Positions 18,488-26,438 of a DNA stretch of 64,000 nt are shown piece by piece; the first letter of the stretch is position 1, and the number at the start of each line of letters is the position of its first letter. Location of the stretch: NCBI RefSeq assembly GCF_040683095.1, contig NZ_JBFBCI010000026.1:1-64000 (forward strand). The letters are read 5' to 3'. The notes under the pieces are model-generated. The model was not told the origin of the DNA, did no database searches, and worked only from the letters and a program-made list of their open reading frames with translations. The stretch is from Sphaerisporangium sp040683095 (GTDB lineage: Bacteria; Actinomycetota; Actinomycetes; Streptosporangiales; Streptosporangiaceae). Position numbers and translations under genes: made by a program.

Positions 18488-18748
18488 ATGAAGGGTGACC
18501 GGGTTGAGATCGTCATAGACGCGGGCGGTACGCCCCGCACGTACGAGGTCGTGGCGACGAAGGCCGGTCGCCGTGTCGAGGTCGATACCCGCCGTGGCCT
18601 CGTCGAGGTCAGCGAGGTCACCAGGAGCGGCACGCCCGTCCGCACGGCGCGGTTCATGGCGAGCCGCATCCTGGCCCTCGTGGAGCACCCCGCCTCCGAC
18701 CGGCCCGAACTGGACGCCCTGGACCAGCCGAGCGGAGCGAGGCCATGA
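18488..18748 (+). CDS. Small conserved actinobacterial protein
   Basis: An 86-residue protein with a beta-rich pattern (RVEIVIDAGGTPRTYEVVAT, RRVEVDTRRGLVEVSEVTRS) and a C-terminal helix with RFMASRILALVEHP. Close relatives occur as single small genes in other actinomycetes, to my memory, without assigned function. ATG 18488 is used; GTG 18470 is in frame. It is convergent with the Rieske gene, 9 nt apart. Confidence 0.65.
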   Translation: MKGDRVEIVIDAGGTPRTYEVVATKAGRRVEVDTRRGLVEVSEVTRSGTPVRTARFMASRILALVEHPASDRPELDALDQPSGARP

Positions 18749-18757
18749 ACACCGCTC

Positions 18758-19702
18758 TCAGAACGGCCGCGGGCGGACCTGGACGAGCCCGTCCCCGCGC
18801 ACGTTGACCTCGAACGAGGGCTGCGGAGAGGTCGCCGGGCCGTGGACGACCGCGCCGTCCTCCAGCCGGAAGGTGCTGCCGTGCCACGGGCACACCACGC
18901 ACACCTCGTCGCCCTCCAGCTTGAGCCGCCCCTGGTGCAGCGGCCCCGCCAGGTGCGAGCACCGGTCGGCGAGGACCTTCACCGTGGAACCGTGCCGCAG
19001 CACGAAGAGCTGGATGTAGCCGAGCCGCCGGGGCACCGGCCGTCCGTCCGGCAGGTCCCACAGGCGGCACAGGTCGTGCCAGCCGAGGGGGACGAGGTGC
19101 GTCGTGGGCTCGGCGTGCGTGGGCCCGGCGGCCATCCGGTAGGCGAGGTGCCCGCCGAGGTACCCGCCCACGCCGGCCGCGGTGAGCCCGGCGAACGCGA
19201 GCGCCTTCCCGGCGCGCTGCCTGCCCGCCAGTCGCAGCATGAGCGAACCCGAGTACAGGCCGAGGGCCGTCAGGTTGACCAGCGCGTGGACGAACCCCAC
19301 GCGCTGCTGTTCCAGATGCAGGACCGACCAGTCGGTGATCCCGGCCGCCGCGGCGGGGATGGCCCCGGCGACGCCGGTGGCGAGCACGGCCTGCGAGGCG
19401 CGGGGGTCGGCGTCGATCGCGTCCAGCACGGCCGTCGCCGTGAAGCAGCCCAGGCTGACGATCGCGAGCGGGGGATGCAAGGGGTGACCGGTGGGAACGC
19501 CGTGGAGCAGGTCTCTGGCCGGGCTGCCCAGGGGGAGCCGTTTACGAATGGTTCTCGCCAGCCGCACGATCAGCTGGTCGCCCGCCTTGACGTGCTCCAG
19601 GCGCTCGGTGGCCTTCACCGGCAACGATAGGGTTCCAAGTCCCAAAGACTCCCGGATCGTGCGGCGGCGTCGCGAGTTGATGGACTTCGAAGTTTCCTCC
19701 AC
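18758..19702 (-). CDS. Rieske [2Fe-2S] protein fused to a DUF2231 membrane domain
   Basis: A 314-residue fusion. Residues about 70-195 form a DUF2231 domain with four hydrophobic helices (VPTGHPLHPPLAIVSLGCF starts it). Residues about 215-310 are a Rieske domain with both cluster motifs: C-x-H in CSHLAGPLHQG and C-x2-H in CPWHGSTF. It should be a membrane-anchored electron carrier. Its partner is not evident: neighbours are a small conserved gene and a HD phosphohydrolase. ATG 19702 opens the frame. A perfect inverted repeat lies 17 nt upstream of it. Confidence 0.88.
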   Translation of the reverse strand: MEETSKSINSRRRRTIRESLGLGTLSLPVKATERLEHVKAGDQLIVRLARTIRKRLPLGSPARDLLHGVPTGHPLHPPLAIVSLGCFTATAVLDAIDADPRASQAVLATGVAGAIPAAAAGITDWSVLHLEQQRVGFVHALVNLTALGLYSGSLMLRLAGRQRAGKALAFAGLTAAGVGGYLGGHLAYRMAAGPTHAEPTTHLVPLGWHDLCRLWDLPDGRPVPRRLGYIQLFVLRHGSTVKVLADRCSHLAGPLHQGRLKLEGDEVCVVCPWHGSTFRLEDGAVVHGPATSPQPSFEVNVRGDGLVQVRPRPF

Positions 19703-19718
19703 TTTCGCCCCCCTCTCG

Positions 19719-19741
19719 CCTTAGGGGACGTACCCCTAAGG
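19719..19741. promoter_or_regulatory. Perfect inverted repeat CCTTAGGGG-N5-CCCCTAAGG
   Basis: Nine-bp arms around ACGTA, between the stop of the HD gene and the start of the Rieske gene (both minus strand). It could be an operator of the Rieske gene or a terminator of the HD gene. There is no T-run, and the site is 17 nt from the ATG. Confidence 0.45.
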
Positions 19742-19766
19742 CCCGGAGGGAACACCGCGAAGGCTG

Positions 19767-20378
19767 CTACGCGCGGCCGCGAGCCAGGTGGCCACGGGCC
19801 GCCGAAAGCTCGACGATCTCCGTCGCGTAGTCGCCCAACGTCGGCGATCCCTCCCGGATGATCTCCACTTTCTCCATCACCTGTTCGACCGTTACCCCGT
19901 GACGCGCCCAGCTCCCGCCCTCGTTGTAGTGGTTGGCCAGCATCGGCGCCAGCCGGTCGAGGGCCTTGGCGAACCTCGCCTCGGGCGTCACGCGCTCCTC
20001 GAACTCGTCCCACAGACCGCGCAGCGTGGCCGTCTGGTCCGCGGGGAGCAGGCCGAAGATGCGGTCCGCCGCGGCGCGCTCGGCCTTCTCCTGCACCTCC
20101 GCCGCCGTCACGTCGTAGACGAACGTGTCGCCCGCGTCGATCTCGACGATGTCGTGCACGAGCAGCATGGCCGTGACGCGATCGAGGTCGGTGCCCGGGG
20201 GAGCGTGCTCGGCGAGGACCATGGCCAGCATTCCCAGGTACCAGGAGTGCTCGGCGTCGTTCTCCCTGCGGGAGCCGTCCATCAGCGTGTTACGGCGGAG
20301 CACACGCTTCAATTTGTCGATTTCCACGGCGAAACCGACCTGGGCCAGCAGACGTTCCTTATCGGGCACGGTGGTCAC
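19767..20378 (-). CDS. HD-domain phosphohydrolase (YfbR/HDDC2-like)
   Basis: A 203-residue HD-superfamily hydrolase. Metal ligands are visible in ENDAEHSWYLGMLA (His), LLVHDIVEIDAGDT (HD pair plus Asp) and the later Asp in KALDRLAPMLANHY. Relatives are 5'-deoxynucleotidases acting on dNMPs. The start GTG 20378 (VTTVPDKERLL) is preferred over ATG 20444, whose extra residues look untranslated. Codon use is like the neighbours. Confidence 0.85.
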   Translation of the reverse strand: MTTVPDKERLLAQVGFAVEIDKLKRVLRRNTLMDGSRRENDAEHSWYLGMLAMVLAEHAPPGTDLDRVTAMLLVHDIVEIDAGDTFVYDVTAAEVQEKAERAAADRIFGLLPADQTATLRGLWDEFEERVTPEARFAKALDRLAPMLANHYNEGGSWARHGVTVEQVMEKVEIIREGSPTLGDYATEIVELSAARGHLARGRA

Positions 20379-20459
20379 GCGGCACAGCCTATTACCGCCA
20401 AGCGCCTGAAACCGCCCAGCCTCGCCGTTCCCACACGTTCCCATCCGTTCCCGCGCCGC

Positions 20460-20546
20460 TCACGCGGGCGTGAGCATGACCGGGACGCCGTTGAACACCG
20501 CGTTCCCGGACAGCGGGTCCACGATCGACTCGTCGTCGGTCAGCGC
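20460..20546 (-). pseudogene. C-terminal remnant of a molybdopterin oxidoreductase
   Basis: On the minus strand, just past the fur stop and in the same frame, the DNA reads ALTDDESIVDPLSGNAVFNG and then VPVMLTPA-stop (TGA at 20462-20460). The pattern D(E)-x-VDPLSGNAVLNG-P is the usual end of formate-dehydrogenase/nitrate-reductase-like molybdopterin proteins in actinomycetes. Only these 28 codons remain. It is a deletion stub, recognised by pattern rather than by search. Confidence 0.55.
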
Positions 20547-20570
20547 TTGAGTGGTGCGTAGGGCAAGGGA

Positions 20571-21005
20571 TCAGGCGGTTCGAGATTGGCAATCGGGGCA
20601 GACGCCCCAATAGATGACGTCGGCCTCGTCGACGATGAAGCCGGCGGCGTCCACGGGATCGAGGCAGGGGGCCACCCCGGTCGCGCAGTCGACGTCGGCC
20701 ACCGTGCCGCACCCACGGCAGACCAGGTGATGATGGTTGTCTCCCACCCTGGTCTCGTAGCGGGCCGGGCTGCCCATGGGCTCTATCTTGCGAAGGATCC
20801 CGGCGTCGTGGAGCGCGTGCAGCCCGTCGTAGACGGCCTGGAGGGACACCTGGCCGACCCGGTCGTGCACGGCGCGATAGATGGTGTCCACATCAAGGTG
20901 GTCACCCTCGCGCACCACGTGCATGATCGCGACTCGGGCGGCGGTCACCCGTAGCCCGGCGTCATGGAGCCGGTCCACATCCCCCACGACCTGCACCTTA
21001 GGCAC
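20571..21005 (-). CDS. Fur-family regulator, CatR/FurA-like
   Basis: A 144-residue Fur-family repressor: winged helix at about 8-80 (LRVTAARVAIMHVVREGDHL, DVDTIYRAVHDRVGQVSLQA), regulatory His cluster DNHHHLVCRGCG and the structural CxxC pairs (CRGC and CPDC). The sequence is closest to the CatR/FurA group that controls catalase or peroxidase genes by H2O2 sensing. A catalase gene is expected next to it but is absent from the window; an oxidoreductase stub follows instead. Start GTG 21005 is inferred; the frame opens at 21080. Confidence 0.87.
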   Translation of the reverse strand: MPKVQVVGDVDRLHDAGLRVTAARVAIMHVVREGDHLDVDTIYRAVHDRVGQVSLQAVYDGLHALHDAGILRKIEPMGSPARYETRVGDNHHHLVCRGCGTVADVDCATGVAPCLDPVDAAGFIVDEADVIYWGVCPDCQSRTA

Positions 21006-21112
21006 TAAACCTGAATCATTCAAGTAAAGGAATCGTCCAAGGTGGGTGAATTTGGATCCGTCTGGGGTGGCAGTGTCCATCTACGACCCGAAGATGGCAT
21101 GCTCTTGGAGCG

Positions 21113-22351
21113 ATGAGATGCCACCCCGCCGCCTCGCCCCCGACCGACGCCGCCGACCTCACCGACCTCACCGACCCGGCCGAACTCGCCGTCTCCGCCG
21201 TGCCCGTCCACGACCTGCCCGTTTCCCGCCGGGCGCGTGACCTGACCCGTCCGTTCCGGGGCGCGGGGTGGTTCCGGCGTCGCGTCGCTCTGACGCTCGC
21301 GGCCGCGGCCGCCGGGGTGCCGATCGTCGCCTGCTCGGCCGCCGAGTCCGCCTCGCCCCCGCCGAAGGACGACTCCGCGTCGTCCACGCCGAGCGCGCAG
21401 GAGACCGTGGCCAGGCCTCAGCGCAAGCCCTTCACCATCTCCTTCGGCGGCGACGTCCACTTCGAGGGCCTGCTCAGGAACCGGCTCGCCAACCCCCGCA
21501 CGGCCCTTGGCCCCATCTCCGCGGTGCTGCGGCGCGCCGACCTCGCGATGGTCAACCTGGAGACGGCCATCACCCAGGGAGGCACCCCCGCCCCCGGCAA
21601 GCAGTACACCTTCCGCGCGCCCGCCACCGCCCTGACGGCGCTCAAGGCGGCGGGCGTCGACGTCGCGTCCATGGCGAACAACCACGGCATGGACTACATG
21701 GAGGGCGGGCTGAGCGACTCCCTCGCCGCCATCCGCAGCTCGAAGTTCCCCATCGTCGGCATCGGGAAGAACGCCGCGGAGGCGTACAAGCCCTTCCGTA
21801 AGACGGTCAACGGCAACAGAGTGGCGATCATCGGGGCGACCCAGGTGCTGGACGAGCAGTTCATCCAGTCCTGGACGGCGACCTCCACCAAGGGCGGGCT
21901 CGCCTCGGCGAAGAACGAGCAGCGGCTGATCCAGGCCGTCCGGCAGGCGCGCAAGACCTCCGACACCGTCATCGTCCACCTGCACTGGGGCACCGAACTG
22001 CAGAAATGCCCGAACCCCGCCCAACTCGGCCTCGCGCCCAAGCTGATCGCCGCGGGCGCGGACGTGATCGTCGGCGGCCACGCGCACATCCTGCTCGGCA
22101 GCGGGTACCTGCAGGGCAAATACGTCAACTACGGCATGGGCAACTTCGTCTTCTACAACTCCGGCCCGGACACCGGGCGCACCGGCGTGCTCACCCTGAC
22201 GATCAACGGCCGCAAGGTCCTCAAGGATCAATGGACACCGGCGCGGATCTCGGGAGGAATTCCGATCCCCCTTACCGGCGACGCCAAGCAACAGGCCGTG
22301 ACGAGCTGGGAAGCGCTCCGGGACTGCGCCGGGCTGGACCCCCGGCCCTGA
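21113..22351 (+). CDS. CapA-family lipoprotein (metallophosphatase fold)
   Basis: A 412-residue protein. A long Arg/Pro-rich leader precedes a TAT-like RRR and a lipobox-like VPIVAC (Cys at about 76), so it is probably a lipoprotein. The enzyme domain starts with ISFGGDVHFEG and has MVNLETAIT, SMANNHGMDYMEGG, VHLHWGTELQ and VGGHAHILLG, the CapA/PgsA motifs. CapA proteins act in poly-gamma-glutamate synthesis or anchoring in bacilli; no pgsB/C genes are present, so the role is open. ATG 21113 has GGAG very close upstream. Confidence 0.87.
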   Translation: MRCHPAASPPTDAADLTDLTDPAELAVSAVPVHDLPVSRRARDLTRPFRGAGWFRRRVALTLAAAAAGVPIVACSAAESASPPPKDDSASSTPSAQETVARPQRKPFTISFGGDVHFEGLLRNRLANPRTALGPISAVLRRADLAMVNLETAITQGGTPAPGKQYTFRAPATALTALKAAGVDVASMANNHGMDYMEGGLSDSLAAIRSSKFPIVGIGKNAAEAYKPFRKTVNGNRVAIIGATQVLDEQFIQSWTATSTKGGLASAKNEQRLIQAVRQARKTSDTVIVHLHWGTELQKCPNPAQLGLAPKLIAAGADVIVGGHAHILLGSGYLQGKYVNYGMGNFVFYNSGPDTGRTGVLTLTINGRKVLKDQWTPARISGGIPIPLTGDAKQQAVTSWEALRDCAGLDPRP

Positions 22352-22458
22352 GCTACGTCGCGGGGCCGAGCCTGCGCCGGGCGGTCGCCGCGGACGTCGC
22401 GTAGTGCATTCCGAAATCGGACGTCTGCCCGGGAAGGACTGACCGTTCGGCGCGAAGA

Positions 22459-23193
22459 GTGCAAGATGAACGTGTGCCCGGCTTCTCTACTGACCAATGT
22501 GACGGCGAGCAGGTGCCCCTGCGCCGTAAACCCGCGCAACGTCGTAGCGCCCGCCGGGTCGAGCGAATGCTGGACGCCTGCGCCGAATTGCTCGACGAGG
22601 CCGACTACGACGCCCTGTCCACGACGCGCATCGCGGCCCGCGCCGATGTCGCGATCGGCTCGGTCTACCAGTTCTTCCCCGACAAACGGGCGATCACCCA
22701 GGCGCTGACCCAGCGCAACGTCGAGATGTTCATCTCCCGGGTCGGCCGGCGGTTCATGGTCGACGAATACCCCGACTGGTGGCACGCCGTGGACGCCATC
22801 ATCGACGAGTACGTGGACATGCACAGGACCGTTCCAGGCTTCCGGGCCCTCCGCTTCGGCGACGCGGTCGATCACAACCTGCTCGATTCGGCCTCGGAGA
22901 ACAACACGGTCATCGCCGGGCGGCTGCGCGGCCTTCTCCTCCAGGAGTTCGGCATGGCCGACAGCGAGGAGCTCGACCTGACTCTCACGGTCGCCGTGGA
23001 GGCGGGGGGCGCGGTGCTGGCGCTCGCCTTCCGGCGCGACATCAACGGGTACGGGCCGCTGATCGCGGAGGCCAAGCGGTTGATCCGCGAGTACCTGTCG
23101 AGCCAGCTGCGCGCCCAGCGGGACGCCCGCGAGCACCACCGCGACGCCGTCGCGGCCGTCGGAAGCCGAGGGCCCGCCGACAGGGTGGGCTGA
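22459..23193 (+). CDS. TetR/AcrR-family regulator
   Basis: A 244-residue repressor. The DNA-binding domain is at about 25-75: RRSARRVERMLDACAELLDE, then STTRIAARADVAIGSVYQFF. The helical ligand domain fills the rest. GTG 22459 and GTG 22474 are both possible starts; neither has a clear ribosome site. The alpha/beta hydrolase gene follows 133 nt downstream on the same strand and may be a target. Confidence 0.88.
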   Translation: MQDERVPGFSTDQCDGEQVPLRRKPAQRRSARRVERMLDACAELLDEADYDALSTTRIAARADVAIGSVYQFFPDKRAITQALTQRNVEMFISRVGRRFMVDEYPDWWHAVDAIIDEYVDMHRTVPGFRALRFGDAVDHNLLDSASENNTVIAGRLRGLLLQEFGMADSEELDLTLTVAVEAGGAVLALAFRRDINGYGPLIAEAKRLIREYLSSQLRAQRDAREHHRDAVAAVGSRGPADRVG

Positions 23194-23326
23194 CCTCGGC
23201 GCTCCGCGGGCCCGGTGTTTCGTGGTCCGGTCGCCGCGGCGGGCGCATGCGGGGAATGCGTCCGGACGGATGCTTCGGCGTTCCAGGGGGGCGCGGTGGG
23301 TAGGCACCGCGGGGGGAGGAAGATCG

Positions 23327-24169
23327 ATGAGCACCATGAGAAGCGGCATGCTGGCCGTTCCCGGCGCCCGCATCTACTACGAGGTCCAGGGTGTGGGCCC
23401 GCTTCTGCTCGTCCTGCAGGGGGGCGAGGGCGACGCCGACCGCACGAAGGGCCTGGTGCGGCAACTCGCGGGCGAATACACCGTCGTGACGTACGATCGG
23501 CGCGGCCTGTCCAGAAGCTCGCCCGACGATCCGGACGCGCCGGTCACCGTCGAGACGCACGTCGGCGACGTCCATCGGCTCCTCGCCTCGCTGACCTCCG
23601 AGTCGGCGCTGCTGTTGGGCTCCAGTTACGGCGGGCTCATCGGCCTGGTCCTCGCCGCGCGCCATCCCGGCCTGGTCCGCACGCTCGTCGCGCACGAGCC
23701 TCCCGCGCTTTCGCTGCTGCCCGAGGCCACGCGCGCATGTGCGGACGCCACGTTCGGCGAGCTGGAGAAGACCTATCGCGAAGAAGGGTGGGGGGCGGCC
23801 TTCAAGATGCTGGCGGAGGTCACCGGCGCCGCGTTCGCCGACCGGGAGCCCGATGTCGAGCTTCCCGCGCCGCTCTCCAAACAGCGCATCGCCAACATGC
23901 ACTTCTTCTTCAGCCACGACATCCCTGCGGCCCGGAACTGCGAGCTGGACGTCCCCGCCATCGCCGCCCTGAAGGGCACGGCGACCCGCGTGGTGCCGGC
24001 GGCGGGAACTACGACCGCGCCGGGCTTCTTCGACCACGCCTGCGCCACCGAACTGGCCCGTCTGCTCGACACCGAGGTCGCGCCCTTCCCCGGCGGCCAC
24101 AACGGCCTCACATCCCACCCCAAGGCTTTCGCCACCCGCCTGAGGGAGGTGCTCACATCCGAGATGTGA
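23327..24169 (+). CDS. Alpha/beta hydrolase
   Basis: A 280-residue alpha/beta hydrolase: oxyanion region VLQGGEGDADR, nucleophile elbow LGSSYGGLIG (Ser at about residue 102) and C-terminal His in FPGGHNGLTS. The family cleaves ester or similar bonds; the substrate is unknown. Start ATG 23327 has GGAGGAA upstream. The TetR gene just before it suggests inducible expression. Confidence 0.85.
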   Translation: MSTMRSGMLAVPGARIYYEVQGVGPLLLVLQGGEGDADRTKGLVRQLAGEYTVVTYDRRGLSRSSPDDPDAPVTVETHVGDVHRLLASLTSESALLLGSSYGGLIGLVLAARHPGLVRTLVAHEPPALSLLPEATRACADATFGELEKTYREEGWGAAFKMLAEVTGAAFADREPDVELPAPLSKQRIANMHFFFSHDIPAARNCELDVPAIAALKGTATRVVPAAGTTTAPGFFDHACATELARLLDTEVAPFPGGHNGLTSHPKAFATRLREVLTSEM

Positions 24170-24219
24170 TGAGTCGTCCGAGGCCTGAGGAAGTCGATGT
24201 TAGGGGGTGGATTCGGCCG

Positions 24220-24352
24220 ATTCGGAGAGCTCTGACGATTGGGACGATTCGGAGTGGCGCTGCGCTGCGCCGGGTCGCGGCTGGCGGCCGGGCAGGGGCT
24301 CACGGCTCTGACAGATGGGACGATTCGGAGGACTCTGGCGATTGGGACGACT
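24220..24352. repeat. Two copies of a 30-nt GATTCGGA-type repeat
   Basis: 24220-24249 and 24323-24352 match closely (ATTCGGAG, then CTCTG-CGATTGGGACGA). One copy is in the 3' end of the 24300-24605 gene, the other just beyond its stop. Confidence 0.5.
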
Positions 24353-24605
24353 GGTGGGGCGGTAGGGAGCTGCCTGAGGTTGTCGTGCCTGCGGAGGTGC
24401 AGGGTTCGGACGGTTGCTGGGGGGTCTGGCGGGAGGACTCGGTCTGCCGGGACGACTGGACTTCCGCTCGCAGGCGGACCAGTTCGGCGCGCTGGCGGTC
24501 GGCGGTTTCCAGTCGTGCCGTGGTGTAGCCGAGGGTTCCGGGGACGATCGCGGCGAACAGGGCGGCACAGGCAAGGGCGAAGGTCGTCTGCCAGGACATG
24601 TCCAT
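24300..24605 (-). CDS. Small membrane-anchored Ser-rich protein
   Basis: A 101-residue protein with one N-terminal membrane helix (TFALACAALFAAIVPGTLGY), a short coiled-coil-like stretch (RLETADRQRAELVRLRAEVQ) and a low-complexity Ser/Gln/Pro tail. A clear ribosome site (AAGGAG) lies 7 nt before ATG 24605, which is the main reason to call it real. The tail is encoded by a DNA repeat whose second copy lies downstream at 24220-24249, so the original gene may have been longer. No function is proposed. Confidence 0.6.
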   Translation of the reverse strand: MDMSWQTTFALACAALFAAIVPGTLGYTTARLETADRQRAELVRLRAEVQSSRQTESSRQTPQQPSEPCTSAGTTTSGSSLPPHQSSQSPESSESSHLSEP

Positions 24606-24766
24606 CGCAGCTCCTTCGAACGGCGTGTGTGACCTTCCAGGCAGGGCCGATATGCCCGCTCGTCTCGGAAGACACGCGGAGCGTGGTCAAACATGTGCGA
24701 ATAGGGGCCGAACCAATGCCCGCCGTTGTCCCCACACAGTGGAGCGGCGCTCGGTAATCTCGTCTT

Positions 24767-25327
24767 GTGGCACATGTGACACGTGAGCAGCTTGATCGTC
24801 TGCTGGAGCAGGCGCTCCTGGACGACGACCATGGAGCCCTGGCCGGGCGGCTCGATGACCTGGCGCGCGGCTACCGGTCCGGTGACGTGTCCCGTGCCGC
24901 GATCCTGGTGCTGTCCGCCGAAGAATGGCGGCAGGCGGGGCAGCCGGCGAGGGCTCTCGAATGCTTCCAGCGGGCGCTGGAGGACGGCGGCGAGGTGAGC
25001 GTCGACCCCCGGGCCGGCATCGCGGACACCTTGTTCGAGCTCGACCGCCCGGACGAGGCCCGCGAGCTGGTGGAGTCCATCAAGGCGGACGGCCGCGTCG
25101 ATCCGATGACGGCCCTGTACGTCGCCGAGACCCTTCTCGCCTACGGTGACCTGACCGCGGCCCACGAGTGGGCGACGGACGGCGTTCTCGCCGGTGACGG
25201 GGGGTGCGGCCCGCGCGAGGCGACCCTCCGCACCAGGGACGCGCTCCTGCGCACCCGCTACCGCATCCGCGTCGACCTCGGCCTCCCCGAGGACGACCTG
25301 GACGCCCTCCTCGACGTCCCCTGCTGA
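24767..25327 (+). CDS. Tetratricopeptide-like protein
   Basis: A 186-residue all-helical protein with TPR-like pairs (QPARALECFQRALEDGG, DPRAGIADTLFELDRPDEAR, ALYVAETLLAYGDLTAAHEW). It probably binds another protein. GTG 24767 opens the frame with no visible ribosome site, so the message may be leaderless. Partner unknown. Confidence 0.72.
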   Translation: MAHVTREQLDRLLEQALLDDDHGALAGRLDDLARGYRSGDVSRAAILVLSAEEWRQAGQPARALECFQRALEDGGEVSVDPRAGIADTLFELDRPDEARELVESIKADGRVDPMTALYVAETLLAYGDLTAAHEWATDGVLAGDGGCGPREATLRTRDALLRTRYRIRVDLGLPEDDLDALLDVPC

Positions 25328-25403
25328 CCGCTTCGACGTTCTGCTCTACGTTCTGCGCCCGGCCCGCGAAATTCTCCGCCCCGCTGCGCCGGACGGGAGC
25401 CGG

Positions 25404-25515
25404 GGATCGCTCGCAGAGCCGAGGGCCCTTCACAGGGTCGCGGGGCCACTTGCAGAGTTGCGGGCCACTTAAGCCGGGGGCCGTTACAGAGGCGCGGGGC
25501 CGTTCGCAGAGGCGG
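25404..25515. repeat. Degenerate ~20-nt tandem repeat
   Basis: About six imperfect units of the type GGCC-(A/G)-CTTGCAGAGTTGCG beginning near 25404, 25424, 25444, 25463, 25479 and 25498. Non-coding as far as I can see, between two convergent genes. The flanking 25328-25403 holds nothing recognisable. Confidence 0.45.
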
Positions 25516-25546
25516 CCCGTGACGCCCTTTGTGGTGTCACGGGCCG
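25513..25546 (-). terminator. Terminator of the 25576 gene
   Basis: Perfect 11-bp stem CGGCCCGTGAC (25513-25523) / GTCACGGGCCG (25536-25546) with a 12-nt loop, 30 nt past the minus-strand stop. Confidence 0.6.
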
Positions 25547-25575
25547 TACTTTTCACGGCATTCGCGAGTCGGTCG

Positions 25576-26241
25576 TCAGCGAACGCGCAGGCCACTCGTG
25601 ACCGACCCGACGGCGGGCAGCGGCTTGGTCTCGGCGTCGACGGCGGCCTCGCCGGGCTTGGTGAGGCCCTCGACTTCGGCGGCCTTGGGCAGGCCGTCGA
25701 CCTTGGCGGCGACCTCCGGCTGGACGGGTTGGACGGGCTGGACGGGAAGGCCAGGGGCGTCGGGAACGTCCGATGGGACCAAGCCTGTAGCCACGGGTCC
25801 GTTCTGGTAGGGGTACGCCGTGGGGCCGCTCTTGCGGTGAACGGAGACGGGCAGGCGCAGGCTGACGTCGGAGATGGACAGGCCGCGCCGAAGTGTACGG
25901 ACGCCGGTGTCGTGGGCGACCGCGGGGAGGTCGGCCAGGCCTATCACCGCGGTCGTGCCCGACAGCAGGCGCGGCGACCGCCCGATCTGCTCGATGCCGA
26001 CGACCAGGTCGCCCCCGGAGGTGCGCTCCGCGAGGCGCGGCGGCTGAAGCCCGGTGACGCCGTTGGCCACATCGGTGGCGACCGCGTCCGGGCCGCAGTA
26101 CACGGTGGTCGGCGAGGTGAGCGGCGTGAGGGTGCCCTCCCCGCACGGGACGGCGGCCAGCGCGCTCCCCGCCCCCGCCCATCCGGCCCCGGCGACCACG
26201 GCCAGCGCCACGACGCCCTTGATCGCGAATGAAGTACGCAT
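25576..26241 (-). CDS. Secreted hypothetical protein
   Basis: A 221-residue protein with a typical signal peptide (RTSFAIKGVVALAVVAGAGW, cleavage near SALA). The mature part has two cysteines early (VPCGEG, VYCGPD) and a C-terminal Pro/Val repeat (LPVQPVQPVQPE) that could be a cell-wall spacer. ATG 26241 has GGGAG upstream; GTG 26247 is less well spaced. I recognise no family. Confidence 0.7.
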   Translation of the reverse strand: MRTSFAIKGVVALAVVAGAGWAGAGSALAAVPCGEGTLTPLTSPTTVYCGPDAVATDVANGVTGLQPPRLAERTSGGDLVVGIEQIGRSPRLLSGTTAVIGLADLPAVAHDTGVRTLRRGLSISDVSLRLPVSVHRKSGPTAYPYQNGPVATGLVPSDVPDAPGLPVQPVQPVQPEVAAKVDGLPKAAEVEGLTKPGEAAVDAETKPLPAVGSVTSGLRVR

Positions 26242-26370
26242 GAACACTCCCTTGACTACCTATGGTGCTTGGTCGAGCACCGACGGTATCCAGCCGGAGT
26301 TTCGCCGAGCGGTTCGTTGACCCAACCCTGGCGATTCCCTTACCGGGCCTGCCTTTACGACCGCCGGTCA

Positions 26371-26416
26371 CACGTATCGAGCCCCCGCCGAGAAGACGGC
26401 AGGGGCTCGATACGTG
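26371..26416 (-). terminator. clpB terminator
   Basis: Long stem: CACGTATCGAGCCCC (from 26371) pairs with GGGGCTCGATACGTG (to 26416), extended inward by GCCG/CGGC. It lies 23 nt past the clpB stop. Confidence 0.75.
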
Positions 26417-26438
26417 TGGGCGCGGGATCGTCAGGGTG

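Noticed and set aside
25404..25515. CRISPR array
   Set aside because: Units are about 20 nt, imperfect and without regular unique spacers; no cas genes.
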